From DATJGR01 sp041739525 (lineage in GTDB: Bacteria; Pseudomonadota; Gammaproteobacteria; Pseudomonadales; Azotimanducaceae), in assembly GCA_041739525.1 (NCBI GenBank), contig JBGSNQ010000009.1, positions 85,909 through 149,908 of the forward strand: DNA of 64,000 bases. The letters are read 5' to 3'. The translations under genes and the position numbers were made by a program. This document shows, one piece after another, positions 63,410-64,000 of the stretch. Every line of letters starts with the position of its first letter. Positions within the stretch are counted from its first letter, which is position 1. The notes beneath the pieces are model-generated. The model searched no databases, was not told the DNA's origin, and saw only the letters and a program-made list of their open reading frames with translations.

Positions 63410-64000
63410 TTGAGCGCCACCGCCACAAGCGCCACCGCTACAAGTGCTGACGCGATCCTCACGTACGACCTCGGTACCACGCGCATAAAGGTGGCTATGT
63501 TCAGTCTGCGTGGCCGGCTGATCGGACAGCGCGCAGCCCGACACCGGGAGTATCGGGAAGGCAACCGCGCCTGGCAGGACGCCGATGCCTGGTGGAGCGA
63601 CGCGGTGCGTCTGACCAAGGAACTGCTTTCGGCAAAGCCGCGGCGCGTGGTGGCCGTTTCGGTGTCGGGACGCGGCGGCGCGGCCGTGTTCGTCGCGCGC
63701 GACGGCACCGTCGTCGGCCAACCCTGGTCGGACCGGCGACACGCCGCGGAACTCGGTGCGCTCGCGGAATGGCGCAAGAGTGGCGTGCATCTCTCGAACT
63801 ACGCGGCGGCGTTGCTCGCGAAGAAACAGTGGTTCACCGCGAACGAACCGCTGCGCGCGCGCAATCTGCGCCACGTGTTGTACGCAAAGGACTTTCTGAT
63901 CTACCGCCTCACCGGCAACGCGGTCACCGACCGCACGAGTGGACCGGATGCAGCGCAGTGGGACGCGCGCGCGCTCGAACACACCGGCAGCGCCAACCTG
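63410..64000 (+). CDS. FGGY-family carbohydrate kinase, 5' part
   Basis: 197 codons, open to the window end. The TTG at 63410 is followed by a low-complexity SATATSATATSA leader, then the phosphate-1 motif LTYDLGTTRIKVAMF and the AVSVSGRGGAAVFV and GQPWSDRRHAAE segments of FGGY kinases (xylulokinase/gluconokinase-like). It phosphorylates a free sugar or polyol with ATP. No better start codon is in frame upstream. 63249-63409 shows no other gene. Confidence 0.82.
   Translation, partial: MSATATSATATSADAILTYDLGTTRIKVAMFSLRGRLIGQRAARHREYREGNRAWQDADAWWSDAVRLTKELLSAKPRRVVAVSVSGRGGAAVFVARDGTVVGQPWSDRRHAAELGALAEWRKSGVHLSNYAAALLAKKQWFTANEPLRARNLRHVLYAKDFLIYRLTGNAVTDRTSGPDAAQWDARALEHTGSANL

Overview
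The window is high-GC chromosomal DNA from a Gram-negative, flagellated, aerobic bacterium. Its housekeeping gene orders (nrdR-ribD-ribH-nusB-thiL-pgpA, xseB-ispA, rpsF-rpsR-rplI-dnaB-radA, rnr-rlmB), a PomA-type motor pair and two-partner secretion point to a gammaproteobacterium. A Steroidobacter-like or Nevskiales-like lineage is a guess. I see no insertion sequence, phage or CRISPR array.

Positions 1-22700 are an envelope and surface region. On the minus strand run, in order of transcription, a VPLPA-CTERM (exosortase-type) secreted protein, a secreted protein with a hint of a PstS-like fold, a UUCG-loop terminator, then a tightly packed set: TpsB transporter, a 3306-residue TpsA exoprotein, an unusual ExbB carrying an N-terminal DUF2341 + LamG-like ectodomain, ExbD, TonB and a Porin_5 protein cut by the window edge. 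This looks like a surface adhesin or polysaccharide-contact system with its own Ton motor. Next to it lie two small envelope genes, a seven-repeat FG-GAP-like propeller, an isolated gspC-like gene and a TIGR03790 gene, a family tied to exosortase genomes.

Positions 22900-36100 hold a glycosyltransferase, an unknown HTH-like protein and a nitrogen module: HutD-like protein (apparent CTG start), FAD amine/amino-acid oxidase, divergent N-formylglutamate deformylase, and a textbook sigma-54 promoter driving amtB, a type III glutamine synthetase / gamma-glutamylmethylamide synthetase-like gene and three glutamate-synthase-like genes (glxBCD / mgsABC type). A patatin-type outer-membrane (type Vd) protein follows.

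Positions 36100-43700 contain small envelope and redox genes, a Sel1/TPR gene interrupted by one in-frame TGA, a cytochrome b / cytochrome c' pair, motAB (pomAB type), xseB-ispA and a retropepsin-like protease.

Positions 43700-58300 are housekeeping: pgpA, thiL, nusB, ribH, ribD, nrdR, glyA, ettA, radA, dnaB, rplI, rpsR, rpsF, rlmB, rnr and a tRNA-Leu(CAG). ribE and ribBA are absent from the usual rib cluster. A 22-residue hydrophobic peptide with a perfect Shine-Dalgarno sits between ettA and radA. Positions 58300-64000 hold a double-domain universal stress protein, a short-chain dehydrogenase, an initiating glycan phosphotransferase followed by a paralog that has lost the catalytic domain, and the start of an FGGY sugar kinase.
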